A stretch of DNA of 64,000 bases from Amphibalanus amphitrite (Eukaryota > Arthropoda > Thecostraca > Balanomorpha > Balanidae), in assembly GCF_019059575.1 (NCBI RefSeq), contig NW_024881501.1, forward strand, positions 1,550,001 to 1,614,000, in the 5' to 3' direction. The notes below the pieces were generated by a model, which was not told where the DNA came from, ran no database searches, and was given only the letters and a program-made list of their open reading frames with translations. Below, in pieces: positions 21,878-35,015 of the stretch; position 1 is the stretch's first letter; each line of letters begins with the position of its first letter. The position numbers and the translations under genes were made by a program.

Positions 21878-23977
21878 CCCTCGCCGGCACAGGGGGGGTT
21901 GATGCAACCCCCTAAGGCTTTTCGCGAATAACTCGCGTAAAAAGCGGCTGATCGCGACGAAACTTTCAGTACCCTCGCTTTGATTAACTTTACACCTACC
22001 CTGAAAATTACATGACCCTGACCCAAATGACCTTTGACCTGTAACCTCTTTTCCGAGACCATGTTTGGCCGGAATCGCGATTCGGCGTATGTCAGCTCGC
22101 ATTAGCCGCGCGTTTGCAAGCTTTTCGTGGTTCCAAATGTTCAAACATGTGATTTGCTGTTGCTCCCATACATTAGCCTTCTAGGCGGTGGGGGGGGGGG
22201 CATTTTTTTTTTGCCCCCCTTTAGTTTTTTCGATATATCTCGAGAACCGCTGCGCCGATCGTCACCAAACTTTCGGTACCCTCCCGGGAGCAGCTAGCGC
22301 ACATGGTGACCAAAAATTTTTCCAAAGGCTATGATAGGTTGGCCGCTAATGACGTCAGAGTGACGTCATTTTTGCCATTTTCTACCCAAAAAAAGGTTTC
22401 GCGGGAAGAGCTGTCAGGCCTATACAGAAAAATGTTTCGGACATAAGAGGTGTAGAATTGAAAGGGCTACAAAACTGCTATTTCGGTTTTTCGAATTTTT
22501 AGGATTTTGACCCCCAAAAATCAAAAAATAGATTTTTTGAATATAATTGCCAAAAAATCCAAAAAGTTTTTTGAATTTCGAAAAAAACGGAATATATGTG
22601 ATAGCCCCTACCGCCTTCTACTTACATACCAAATTTGAGATCGATACCTCTTTTTTGGCCAAGTTATAGCGAAAAAACTGTTCAAAATTGATGACGTCAA
22701 ATTTTCAAACTTAATTTTTAGCAATTCTAGACCTCGTAGCGCAAAACAAAGACCACCATTAGACTCCCCGTGACGAGCTGCATCGAATCGATACCCATTT
22801 TATGCAAAATATCAACTTTGAAATTTGACCTTTTTGACCTGACCTTGACCTGACCTCCACCAGAAAGTGACCTAAACCGTTCCTGATGGTCTTATAACCA
22901 ACACCATTGAGTTGGAAATGAAAAACTGGCCATAAAACATGCATTGCATAACCTTAGTAAAGTTGGGCTCATGTGGTGACCCTTGGTGACCTTTGGTGAC
23001 CTGACCTGTGACCTGACCTGGTTTGACCAGTGACCTCTTATAGCAACATATGTACTAGACAACTGACGCCTTATCGCTGATTTTCGACAAAATGCGTTTT
23101 ACTCGGTGTTATAGCGCTTTCCCTAGAATCCCCGTGAACGGTGAAACATTTTATCTTTGACCTGACCTGTGACGTCATCGGTGACCCCGAGGTCAATGAA
23201 ATTTGGTTTCCCTTGGCAAATTTGACAGGGCTATCAAACGCCGTTTGAATTTTCCGGATCCGTCCAGTAGTTTCGGAGATACGGGGGGGGGCAAAAAAGT
23301 GCCCCCCCCCCCCCCACCGCGCGGAAGGTGGCTGGTAGGCCCACCGCTTGCCGGGTTAGGGTGGGTGTCAAGGTCATCTGAAGGTCGGGTTAGGTCATTG
23401 ACCTTTGGTGACCTCGGGTGACCTCGGTTCACTTTTTCGAGTTTTACATGTTTCTAGGCTAGTTTTTGGAGCTGAATTCGAATTTAGCAACCATTTGAGC
23501 ATTTACGAAGTAGTTTTGGTGCCTTCGTAACATGTTACGAAGCTGTCAGAGGCGGTTGACACGTATTACGAATACCCGTCACAACCCCTACCGGTTGACC
23601 TGACCTGACCTGACCCGACCTGGTCTAAATGCCTAAAGACATCATCTCTGATCAAAACTAACACGATATTCGTGATCAGCACCTCGGAAAACCACATAGA
23701 TAGCAGCGGGCCGCCACACTTTACGACTTTCTAACAGGTCCCGATTTTCCCGGTTTTCGGGTCATTGACCTGACCTGGAAGGTCACCCGATGACCTAAGA
23801 CATTAAAACCTTAAAATTGGGTATCGTCGGCTTCCTCTCGTGACGGGCAACACGCTCGTTATTTCCGCGAAGCTCTAGCTCGATCAGGGGCCAAACGCGA
23901 GGGGGGGGGGGGGGGCGTACCAACTACCAACCCCCTTGTGCCGTCGAAGGACGCAAAATGGCCTGTGCCAGCGAGGT
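21878..23977. mobile_element. TTAA-flanked element, itself interrupted
   Basis: The left tip CCCTCGCCGGCACAGG follows TTAA (21874-21877). The right tip is a decayed GGCCTGTGCCAGCGAGG followed by TGTAA. A related copy in the opposite direction lies at 50020-50886 and lacks the block 22177-23355. That copy supplies the uninterrupted arrangement. Confidence 0.75.
22177..23355. mobile_element. nested element with TTAG target duplication
   Basis: It is flanked by TTAG at 22173-22176 and 23356-23359. The relative at 50020-50886 carries a single TTAG at the matching place ('gcattagggtgggtg' in its reverse direction). Imperfect inverted ends carry GCGGTGGGGG and the G-tract/CATTTTTT/C-tract hairpin. 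The interior has TGACCTGACC repeats. This makes three visible nesting levels with 20802 and 21878. Confidence 0.8.
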
Positions 23978-23984
23978 GTAAGGG

Positions 23985-24420
23985 GGGCCGAAACGGCTTG
24001 TCAGGAGGGCGCTAAACGCAGAGGGCGCCTGTCTGGAGGGCGTTGTATGGTTAGGAGGCCGCTATACAGTGAGGAGGCCGGCGACAGGTCAGGAGAGCGC
24101 TGTACGGTGAGGAGGGCGCTATAATACGATAAGGAGGGCGCTGACAGGTCAGGAGGGCGCCGACAAGTGTGGACGGCGCAGACAGATTAGGAGGATGCTG
24201 TGTGTTAAGGACTATGAAGGCGTCGACTGGTCAGTCCAGAGGGCGCCGAATGTGAATAGGGCGCCGATAGGCCATACGAGCGCTGGATGGCGAGAAGGGC
24301 GCCGAACAGAGAGAAGGGCGCTGAAGATGAGGAGGGCGCTAGATGGTCAGGAGATTGGGGGTGGATATCCGGCAGTCCAGGATTGTGGGTGCATCTTCAC
24401 CCACAAAGAGATATAAAATT
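23985..24420. repeat. AGGAGGGCGC satellite, partial hAT-type relative
   Basis: Degenerate AGGAGGGCGCTGTACGGTG-type repeats end in 'attgtgggtgcatcttcacccacaaagagatataaaatt', split here for length (24371-24419). This is the reverse of the left end of the hAT-type element at 11362-12228. The terminal CAGGGGTG and a target duplication are not found. Confidence 0.65.
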
Positions 24421-25762
24421 GTTAACCTGGGCGCCAGTGCCGCATGGTGTACCGCAATGGCTTACCGTCGATGGCGCCTAGAGTGCTGGACATTAGAAAT
24501 GCGCCTTCGGCGCCCCGAAATGATCGTGGAAGGCGCCATCCAGGGTGCCTTCGGCGCCCTGGCTGAGGGCGCCTGCTAGATTTGGGAGGGGTGAAGCCCA
24601 GAGTGGGCTTCGGCGCCCCTTGGCTGCGTCCCTGGTCATTCCTAAAAATGTAGCACTTTAGGGCATTTGTAAAGACCCACTTTCTAGGAGAACAGTTTAC
24701 ATAGCCACGCCACCAGCCGCACGCCACTCCATGGGTAAATGCACATAAACACAGCCAACAGTGATTTGCAAAATGCATATATATGCATTGATGCAAACAT
24801 CTACGGCTTTCCCGTTTCCGTGCGGTGGTGTGTTGTCACTAATTGCCGGCCGTGGCGGTGGTGTGTTGTCACTAATTGCCGGCCGTGGCGGTGCGGTACC
24901 TGGCCGTCCGGCGGGGATCCGGCGCCCGTCCCCGCCGGGGGCGGATATCCGCCGATGGCCGTCCCGCCGGCCGACAGCTCCACCGCGCCGCGGCCGCTGC
25001 GCAGCGGCCATTGTGACGCCGCTGATGACTGTGTGCATTGTGCACTCTGCACTGCATGGTGCTACCCCAGAGTGGAGGCCAAAGCCTCCGTTATACAACA
25101 GGTGTGCGACTGGTCGCCGCTGCGGGACCGCTGCGCACACGGCTCTGTATCCGGTCAGTGGAGCCGGGGGCGGCCCGGGGACAGCGGGACCGCGGCAGGC
25201 TCACTGGCTCACTACTCACTGCTCAGGCTGCTCTGTGGCTCGGACGCATGGTTCACTGTTGAGTTCAATGATCTATAGCTCGGACGCAAGACCCGCTGCC
25301 GAGCTCAATGATCTATAGCTCGGACGCGAGGTGCGCTGCCGGGCTGAAGCTGCACAGCTGGGGCTCTGCGCTGTCCCGCCGTTCGCCCACACACTGCAGC
25401 TCGCTGTGACTCACGGCTGTGACTCCGCTGTGACTCACGGCTGTGACTCCGCTGTGACTCACGGCGACTCACGGCTGCAGTCGCTGCGACTCACGGCTCT
25501 GGACAACCGTCCACGCCCGCCGGCACGCAGAGATCTGACAGGGTACAAATCGGCACCCATGCTGAACGATCAGAAAACCCGGAATACTACCCGAAGATAA
25601 TATCTAATGTGAACACGCAAGCTGGTATGCCCTTACATCCATTGCGGCAAACAAGCAAATACAGCAAGGCGCTGGTAATCGTCTCTGGGTCGATCCTATG
25701 AAAAACACGTTTTTCAGTTCCGGCATTTATTGGGGCATAAATTCAAACTTTTTGAAAATCCG
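24421..25762. other. GC-rich block with short tandem repeats, no confirmed gene
   Basis: It contains a 33-bp unit twice (about 24827-24893, GTGTTGTCACTAATTGCCGG type), a ~40-bp unit three times (25237-25345, CTCGGACGC...GATCTATAG) and CTGTGACTCACGG repeats (25400-25490). On the minus strand about 25010-24902 reads AVELSAGGTAIGGYPPPAGT between an AG and a GT. It might be an exon, but nothing confirms it. Confidence 0.45.
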
Positions 25763-25771
25763 GTTTATCCC
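25763..25771. repeat. target site duplication, left, of foldback element 2
   Basis: GTTTATCCC directly precedes the tip ACGTCTGTC. The same 9 bp follow the right tip at 35016-35024. Confidence 0.95.
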
Positions 25772-28700
25772 ACGTCTGTCAAGACAGCCTCAGATTCAGA
25801 TTCACTTTCAGAATCACATTCGGACCCCCTTAGATTTTCATAAAAACTGGTCCATGGGTACAGTTTTGGACGCTGATTCCAATGGTGAAGTCTGTTTTTC
25901 GCCACATATTATACTTTGGCCCCTAGAGGCATTCAAAGTTTTTTTTGGGCGAAGGGGGACCCCCTTAGATTTTCATAAAAACTGGTCCATGGGTACAGTT
26001 TTGGACGCTGATTCCAATGGTGAAGTCTGTTTTTCGCCACATATTATACTTTGGCCACTAGAGGCATTCAAATTTTTTTTGGGCGAGGGGGGACCCCCTT
26101 AGATTTTCATTAAAACTGGTCCATGGGTACAGTTTTGGACGCTGATTCCAACGGTGAAGTCTGTTTTTCGCCACATATTATACTTTGGCCCCTAGAGGCA
26201 TTCAAAGTTTTTTTTTTGGGAAGGGGGACCCCCTTAGATTTTCATAAAAACTGGTCCATGTGTACAGTTTTGGACGCTGATTCCAATGGTGAAGTCTGTT
26301 TTTCGCCACATATTATACTTTGGCCCCTAGAGGCATTCAAAGTTTTTTTTTTTGGGCGAAGGGGACCCCCTTAGATTTTCATAAAAACTTGTCCATGTGT
26401 ACAGTTTTGGACGCTGATTCCAACGGTGAAGTCTGTTTTTCGCCACATATTATACTTTGGCCCCTAGAGGCATTCAAAGTTTTTTGGGGAAGGGGGACCC
26501 CTTAGATTTTCATAAAAACTGGTCCATGGGTACAGTTTTGGACGCTAATTCCCATGGTGAAGTCTGTTTTTCGCCACATATTATACTTTGCCCCTAGAGG
26601 CATTCAGATTCACTTTCAGAATCACATTCGGACCCCCTTAGATTTTCATAAAAACTGGTCCATGGGTACAGTTTTGGACGCTGATTCCAATGGTGAAGTC
26701 TGTTTTTCGCCACATATTATACTTTGGCCCCTAGAGGCATTCAAAGTTTTTTTTTGGGCGAAGGGGGACCCCCTTAGATTTTCATAAAAACTGGTCCATG
26801 GGTACAGTTTTGGACGCTGATTCCAATGGTGAAGTCTGTTTTTCGCCACATATTATACTTTGGCCCCTAGAGGCATTCAAAGTTTTTTTGGGGCGAGGGG
26901 GGACCCCCTTAGATTTTCATTAAAACTGGTCCATGGGTACAGTTTTGGACGCTGATTCCAACGGTGAAGTCTGTTTTTCGCCACATATTATACTTTGGCC
27001 CCTAGAGGCATTCAAAGTTTTTTTGGGGAAGGGGGACCCCCTTAGATTTTCATTAAAACTGGTCCATGTGTACAGTTTTGGACGCTGATTCCAATGGTGA
27101 GGTCTGTTTTTCGCCACATATTATACTTTGGCCCCTAGAGGCATTCAAAGTTTTTTTTTTGGGGCGAAGGGGACCCCCTTAGATTTTCATAAAAACTGGT
27201 CCATGTGTACAGTTTTGGACGCTGATTCCAACGGTGAAGTCTGTTTTTCGCCACATGTTATACTTTGGCCCCTAGAGGCATTCAAAATTTTTTGGGGAAG
27301 GGGGACCCCCTTAGATTTTCATAAAAACTGGTCCATGGGTACAGTTTTGGACGCTAATTCCCATGGTGAAGTCTGTTTTTCGCCACATATTATACTTTGC
27401 CCCTAGAGGCATTCAGATTCACTTTCAGAATCACATTCGGACCCCCTTAGATTTTCATAAAAACTGGTCCATGGGTACAGTTTTGGACGCTGATTCCAAT
27501 GGTGAAGTCTGTTTTTCGCCACATATTATACTTTGGCCCCTAGAGGCAATCAAAGTTTTTTTGGGGCGAAGGGGGACCCCCTTAGATTTTCATAAAAACT
27601 GGTCCATGTGTACAGTTTTGGACGCTGATTCCAACGGTGAAGTCTGTTTTTCGCCACATATTATACTTTGGCCCCTAGAGGCATTCAAAGTTTTTTGGGG
27701 GAAGGGGGACCCCCTTAGATTTTCATAAAAACTGGTCCATGGGTACAGTTTTGGACGCTGATTCCAATGGTGAAGTCTGTTTTTCGCCACATATTATACT
27801 TTGACCCCTAGAGGCATTCAAAGTTTTTTTTGGGCGAAGGGGGACCCCCTTAGATTTTCATAAAAACTGGTCCATGGGTACAGTTTTGGACGCTGATTCC
27901 AATGAAGAAGTTTGTTTTTCGCCACATATTATACTTTGGCCCCTAGAGGCATTCAAAGTTTTTTTTGGGCGAAGGGGGACCCCCTTAGATTTTCATTAAA
28001 ACTGGTCCATGGGTACAGTTTTGGACGCTGATTCCAACGGTGAAGTCTGTTTTTCGCCACATATTATACTTTGGCCCCTAGAGGCATTCAAAGTTTTTTG
28101 GGGGAAGGGGGACCCCCTTAGATTTTCATAAAAACTGGTCCATGTGTACAGTTTTGGACGCTGATTCCAATGGTGAAGTCTGTTTTTCGCCACATATTAT
28201 ACTTTGGCCCCTAGAGGCATTCAAAGTTTTTTTTTGGGCGAAGGGGGACCCCCTTAGATTTTCATAAAAACTGGTCCATGTGTACAGTTTTGGACGCTGA
28301 TTCCAACGGTGAAGTCTGTTTTTCGCCACATATTATACTTTGGCCCCTAGAGGCATTCAAAGTTTTTTGGGGAAGGGGGACCCCCTTAGATTTTCATAAA
28401 AACTGGTCCATGGGTACAGTTTTGGACGCTGATTCCCATGGTGAAGTCTGTTTTTCGCCACATATTATACTTTGCCCCTAGAGGCATTCAGATTCACTTT
28501 CAGAATCACAATCGGACCCCCTTAGATTTTCATAAAAACTGGTCCATGGGTACAGTTTTGGACGCTGATTCCAATGGTGAAGTCTGTTTTACGCCACATA
28601 TTATACTTTGGCCCCTAGAGGCATTCAAAGTTTTTTTTTGGGCGAAGGGGGACCCCCTTAGATTTTCATAAAAACTGGTCCATGGGTACAGTTTTGGACG

Positions 28701-31700
28701 CTGATTCCAATGGTGAAGTCTGTTTTTCGCCACATATTATACTTTGGCCCCTAGAGGCATTCAAAGTTTTTTTTGGGCGAGGGGGGACCCCCTTAGATTT
28801 TCATTAAAACTGGTCCATGGGTACAGTTTCGGACGCTGATTCCAACGGTGAAGTCTGTTTTTCGCCACATATTATACTTTGGCCCCTAGAGGCATTCAAA
28901 GTTTTTTTTGGGGGAAGGGGGACCCCCTTAGATTTTCATTAAAACTGGTCCATGTGTACAGTTTTGGACGCTGATTCCAATGGTGAAGTCTGTTTTTCGC
29001 CACATATTATACTTTGGCCCCTAGAGGCATTCAAAGTTTTTTTTTTGGGCGAAGGGGACCCCCTTAGATTTTCATAAAAACTGGTCCATGTGTACAGTTT
29101 TGGACGCTGATTCCAACGGTGAAGTCTGTTTTTCGCCACATATTATACTTTGGCCCCTAGAGGCATTCAAAGTTTTTTGGGGAAGGGGAACCCCCTTAGA
29201 TTTTCATAAAAACTGGTCCATGGGTACAGTTTTTGACGCTAATTCCCATGGTGAAGTCGGTTTTTCGCCACATATTATACTTTGCCCCTAGAGGCATTCA
29301 GATTCACTTTCAGAATCACATTCGGACCCTCTTAGATTTTCATAAAAACTGGTCCATGGGTACAGTTTTGGACGCTGATTCCAATGGTGAAGTCTGTTTT
29401 TCGCCACATATTATACTTTGGCCCCTAGAGGCATTCAAAGTTTTTTTTTGGGCGAAGGGGGACCCCCTTAGATTTTCATAAAAACTGGTCAATGGGTACA
29501 GTTTTGGACGCTGATTCCAATGGTGAAGTCTGTTTTTCGCCACATATTATACTTTGGCCCCTAGAGGCATTCAAAGTTTTTTTTGGGCGAGGGGGGACCC
29601 CCTTAGATTTTCATTAAAACTGGTCCATGGGTACAGTTTTGGACGCTGATTCCAACGGTGAAGTCTGTTTTTCGCCACATATTATACTTTGGCCCCTAGA
29701 GGCATTCAAAGTTTTTTTTTGGGGGAAGGGGGACCCCCTTAGATTTTCATTAAAACTGGTCCATGTGTACAGTTTTGGACGCTGATTCCAATGGTGAAGT
29801 CTGTTTTTCGCCACATATTATACTTTGGCCCCTAGAGGCATTCAAAGTTTTTTTTTGGGCGAAGGGGACCCCCTTAGATTTTCATAAAAACTGGTCCATG
29901 TGTACAGTTTTGGACGCTGATTCCAACGGTGAAGTCTGTTTTTCGCCACATATTATACTTTGGCCCCTAGAGGCATTCAAAGTTTTTTGGGGAAGGGGGA
30001 CCCCCTTAGATTTTCATAAAAACTGGTCCATGTGTACAGTTTTGGACGCTGATTCCAATGGTGAAGTCTGTTTTTCGCCACATATTATACTTTGGCCCCT
30101 AGAGGCATTCAAAGTTTTTTTTGGGCGAAGGGGGACCCCCTTAGATTTTCATAAAAACTGGTCCATGTGTACAGTTTTGGACGCTGATTCCAACGGTGAA
30201 GTCTGTTTTTCGCCACATATTATACTTTGGCCCCTAGAGGCATTCAAAGTTTTTTGGGGGAAGGGGGACCCCCTTAGATTTTCATAAAAACTGGTCCATG
30301 GGTACAGTTTTGGACGCTGATTCCCATGGTGAAGTCTGTTTTTCGCCACATATTATACTTTGCCCCTAGAGGCATTCAGATTCACTTTCAGAATCACAAT
30401 CGGACCCCCTTAGATTTTCATAAAAACTGGTCCATGGGTACAGTTTTGGACGCTGATTCCAATGGTGAAGTCTGTTTTTCGCCACATATTATACTTTGGC
30501 CCCTAGAGGCATTCAAAGTTTTTATGGGGCGAAGGGGGACCCCCTTAGATTTTCATTAAAACTGGTCCATGTGTACAGTTTTGGACGCTGATTCCAACGG
30601 TGAAGTCTGTTTTTCGCCACATATTATACTTTGGCCCCTAGAGGCATTCAAATTTTTTGGGAAGGGAGACCCCCTTAGATTTTCATAAAAACTGGTCCAT
30701 GGGTACAGTTTTGGACGCTGATTCCAATGGTGAAGTCTGTTTTTCGCCACATATTATACTTTGGCCCCTAGAGGCATTCAAAGTTTTTTTTGGGCAAAGG
30801 GGGACCCCCTTAGATTTTCATAAAAACTGGTCCATGGGTACAGTTCTGGACGCTGATTCCAATGGTGAAGTCTGTTTTTCGCCACATATTATACTTTGGC
30901 CCCTAGAGGCATTCAAAGTTTTTTGGGGAAGGGGGACCCCCTTAGATTTTCATAAAAACTTGTCCATGTGTACAGTTTTGGACGCTGATTCCCATGGTGA
31001 AGTCTGTTTTTCGCCACATATTATACTTTGGCCCTAGAGGCATTCAGATTCACTTTCAGAATCACATTCGGACCCCCTTAGATTTTCATAAAAACTGGTC
31101 CATGGGTACAGTTTTGGACGCTGATTCCAATGGTGAAGTCTGTTTTTCGCCACATATTATACTTTGGCCCCTAGAGGCATTCAAAGTTTTTTTTGGGCGA
31201 AGGGGGACCCCCTTAGATTTTCATTAAAACTGGTCCATGGGTACAGTTTTGGACGCTGATTCCAACGATGAAGTCTGTTTTTGGAATCAGCGTCTAAAAC
31301 TGTACACATGGACCAGTTTTAATGAAAATCTAAGGGGGTCCCCCTTCGCCAAAAAAAAAACTTTAAATGCCTCTAGGGGCCAAAGTATAATATGTGGCGA
31401 AAAACAGACTTCACCATTGGAATCAGCGTCCAAAACTGTACCCATGGACCAGTTTTTATGAAAATCTAAGGGGGTCCCCCTTCGCCCAAAAAAAACTTTG
31501 AATGCCTCTAGGGGCCAAAGTATAATATGTGGCGAAAAACAGACTTCACCATTGGAATCAGCGTCCAAAACTGTACCCATGGACCAGTTTTTATGAAAAT
31601 CTAAGGGGTCCCCCTTCCCCCAAAAAACTTTGAATGCCTCTAGGGGCCAAAGTATAATATGTGGCGAAAAACAGACTTCACCGTTGGAATCAGCGTCCAA

Positions 31701-34700
31701 AACTGTACACATGGACCAGTTTTAATGAAAATCTAAGGGGGTCCCCCTTCGCCCAAAAAAAAACTTTGAATGCCTCTAGGGGCCAAAGTATAATATGTGG
31801 CGAAAAACAGACTCCACCATTGGAATCAGCGTCCAAAACTATACCCATGGACCAGTTTTTTATGAAAATCTAAGGGGGCCCCCTTCCCCTAAAAAACTTT
31901 GAATGCCTCTAGGGGCCAAAGTATAATATGTGGCGAAAAACAGACTTCACCGTTGGAATCAGCGTCCAAAACTGTACACATGGACCAGTTTTTATGAAAA
32001 TCTAAGGGGGTCCCCCTTCGCCCAAAAAAAACTTTGAATGCCTCTAGGGGCCAAAGTATAATATGTGGCGAAAAACAGACTTCACCATTGGAATCAGCGT
32101 CCAAAACTGTACCCATGGACCAGTTTTTTATGAAAATCTAAGGGGGTCCCCCTTCCCCCAAAAAACTTTGAATGCCTCTAGGGGCCAAAGTATAATATGT
32201 GGCGAAAAACAGACTTCACCGTTGGAATCAGCGTCCAAAACTGTACACATGGACCAGTTTTAATGAAAATCTAAGGGGGTCCCCCTTCGCCCAAAAAAAA
32301 CTTTGAATGCCTCTAGGGGCCAAAGTATAATATGTGGCGAAAAACAGACTTCACCATTGGAATCAGCGTCCAAAACTGTACCCATTGACCAGTTTTTATG
32401 AAAATCTAAGGGGGTCCGAATGTGATTCTGAAAGTGAATCTGAATGCCTCTAGGGGCAAAGTATAATATGTGGCGAAAAACAGACTTCACCATGGGAATC
32501 AGCGTCAAAAACTGTACACATGGACAAGTTTTTATGAAAATCTAAGGGGGTCCCCCTTCTCTAAAAAACTTTGAATGCCTCTAGGGGCCAAAGTATAATA
32601 TGTGGCGAAAAACAGACTTCACCATTGGAATCAGCGTCCAAAACTGTACCCATGGACCAGTTTTTATGAAAATCTAAGGGGGTCCCCCTTCGCCCAACAA
32701 AAACTTTGAATGCCTCTAGGGGCCAAAGTATAATATGTGGCGAAAAACAGACTTCACCATTGGAATCAGCGTCCAAAACTGTACCCATGGACCAGTTTTT
32801 ATGAAAATCTAAGGGGGTCCCCTTCCCCAAAAAAACTTTGAATGCCTCTAGGGGCCAAAGTATAATATGTGGCGAAAAACAGACTTCACCGTTGGAATCA
32901 GCGTCCAAAACTGTACACATGGACCAGTTTTAATGAAAATCTAAGGGGGTCCCCCTTCGCCCAAAAAAAACTTTGAATGCCTCTAGGGGCCAAAGTATAA
33001 TATGTGGCGAAAAACAGACTCCACCATTGGAATCAGCGTCCAAAACTGTACCCATGGACCAGTTTTTATGAAAATCTAAGGGGGTCCGAATGTGATTCTG
33101 AAAGTGAATCTATATGCCTCTAGGGGCAAAGTATAATATGTGGCGAAAAACAGACTTCACCATGGGAATCAGCGTCCAAAACTGTACACATGGACAAGTT
33201 TTTATGAAAATCTAAGGGGTCCCCCTTCCCCAAAAAACTTTGAATGCCTCTAGGGGCCAAAGTATAATATGTGGCGAAAAACAGACTTCACCATTGGAAT
33301 CAGCGTCCAAAACTGTACCCATGGACCAGTTTTTATGAAAATCTAAGGGGGTCCCCCTTCGCCCAAAAAAAACTTTGAATGCCTCTAGGGGCCAGAGTAT
33401 AATATGTGGCGAAAACAGACTTCACCATTGGAATCAGCGTCCAAAACTGTACCCATGGACCAGTTTTTATGAAAATCTAAGGGGGTCCCCCTTCCCCCAA
33501 AAAACTTTGAATGCCTCTAGGGGCCAAAGTATAATATGTGGCGAAAAACAGACTTCACCGTTGGAATCAGCGTCAAAACTGTACACATGGACCAGTTTTT
33601 ATGAAAATCTAAGGGGGTCCCCCTTCGCCCCAAAAAAATTTTGAATGCCTCTAGGGGCCAAAGTATAATATGTGGCGAAAAACAGACTTCACCATTGGAA
33701 TCAGCGTCCAAAACTGTACCCATGGACCAGTTTTATGAAAATCTAAGGGGGTCCCCCTTCGCCCAAAAAAAAATTTGAATGCCTCTAGGGGCCAAAGTAT
33801 AATATGTGGCGAAAAACAGACTTCACCATTGGAATTAGCGTCCAAAACTGTACCCATGGACCAGTTTTTATGAAAATCTAAGGGGGTCCGAATGTGATTC
33901 TGAAAGTGAATCTGAATGCCTCCAGGGGCAAAGTATAATATGTGGCGAAAAACAGACTTCACCATGGGAATCAGCGTCCAAAACTGTACACATGGACAAG
34001 TTTTTATGAAAATCTAAGGGGGTCCCCCTTCCCCAAAAAAACTTTGAATGCCTCTAGGGGCCAAAGTATAATATGTGGCGAAAAACAGACTTCACCATTG
34101 GAATCAGCGTCCAAAACTGTACACATGGACCAGTTTTTATGAAAATCTAAGGGGGTCCCCCTTCGCCCAAAAAAAACTTTGAATGCCTCTAGGGGCCAAA
34201 GTATAATATGTGGCGAAAAACAGACTTCACCATTGGAATCAGCGTCCAAAACTGTACCCATGGACCAGTTTTTATGAAAATCTAAGGGGGTCCCCCTTCC
34301 CCCAAAAAACTTTGAATGCCTCTAGGGGCCAAAGTATAATATGTGGCGAAAAACAAACTTCACCGTTGGAATCAGCGTCCAAAACTGTACACATTGACCA
34401 GTTTTTATGAAAATCTAAGGGGGTCCCCCTTCGCCCCAAAAAAACTTTGAATGCCTCTAGGGGCCAAAGTATAATATGTGGCGAAAAACAGACTTCACCA
34501 TTGGAATCAGCGTCCAAAACTGTACCCATGGACCAGTTTTTATGAAAATCTAAGGGGGTCCCCCTTCGCCCAAAAAAAAACTTTGAATGCCTCTAGGGGC
34601 CAAAGTATAATATGTGGCGAAAAACAGACTTCACCATTGGAATCAGCGTCCAAAACTGTACCCATGGACCAGTTTTTATGAAAATCTAAGGGGGTCCCCC

Positions 34701-35015
34701 TTCCCCCAAAAAACTTTGAATGCCTCTAGGGGCCAAAGTATAATATGTGGCGAAAAACAGACTTCACCGTTGGAATCAGCGTCCAAAACTGTACACATGG
34801 ACCAGTTTTTATGAAAATCTAAGGGGGTCCCCCTTCGCCCCAAAAAAACTTTGAATGCCTCTAGGGGCCAAAGTATAATATGTGGCGAAAAACAGACTTC
34901 ACCATTGGAATCAGCGTCCAAAACTGTACCCATGGACCAGTTTTTATGAAAATCTAAGGGGGTCCGAATGTGATTCTGAAAGTGAATCTGAATCTGAGGC
35001 TGTCTTGACAGACGT
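25772..35015. mobile_element. foldback-type transposable element 2, two opposed arrays of ~135-bp units
   Basis: A 9,244-bp element has the same tips as element 1 and its own perfect 9-bp duplication. The left arm (25772 to about 31282) is a head-to-tail array in plus direction. The right arm (about 31283 to 35015) is the same unit in minus direction. The junction is abrupt: 'gaagtctgttttt' meets 'ggaatcagcgtctaaaac'. The end sequence 'cagattcactttcagaatca' recurs inside the array near 26604, 27413, 28489, 29299, 30377 and 31044, and inverted near 32437, 33103 and 33908. These mark higher-order blocks of about 5, 6 or 8 units. The many open frames (LDFHKNWSM, EVCFSPHIILWPL and so on) are repeats of one unit, not genes. 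It has no transposase. Confidence 0.95.

Noticed and set aside
24697-25318. Overlapping GC-rich frames of up to 185 codons as a gene
   Set aside because: They cover short tandem repeats, with no start context or domain. One possible short exon is noted in the feature list but not called.
25698-34933. Dozens of 60-170-codon frames with LDFHKNWSM/EVCFSPHIILWPL
   Set aside because: All are translations of the same ~135-bp tandem unit on both strands. Lengths vary only with small indels in the units.
25772-35015. CRISPR array
   Set aside because: The repeats are ~135-bp head-to-tail units without unique spacers, in a eukaryotic context.
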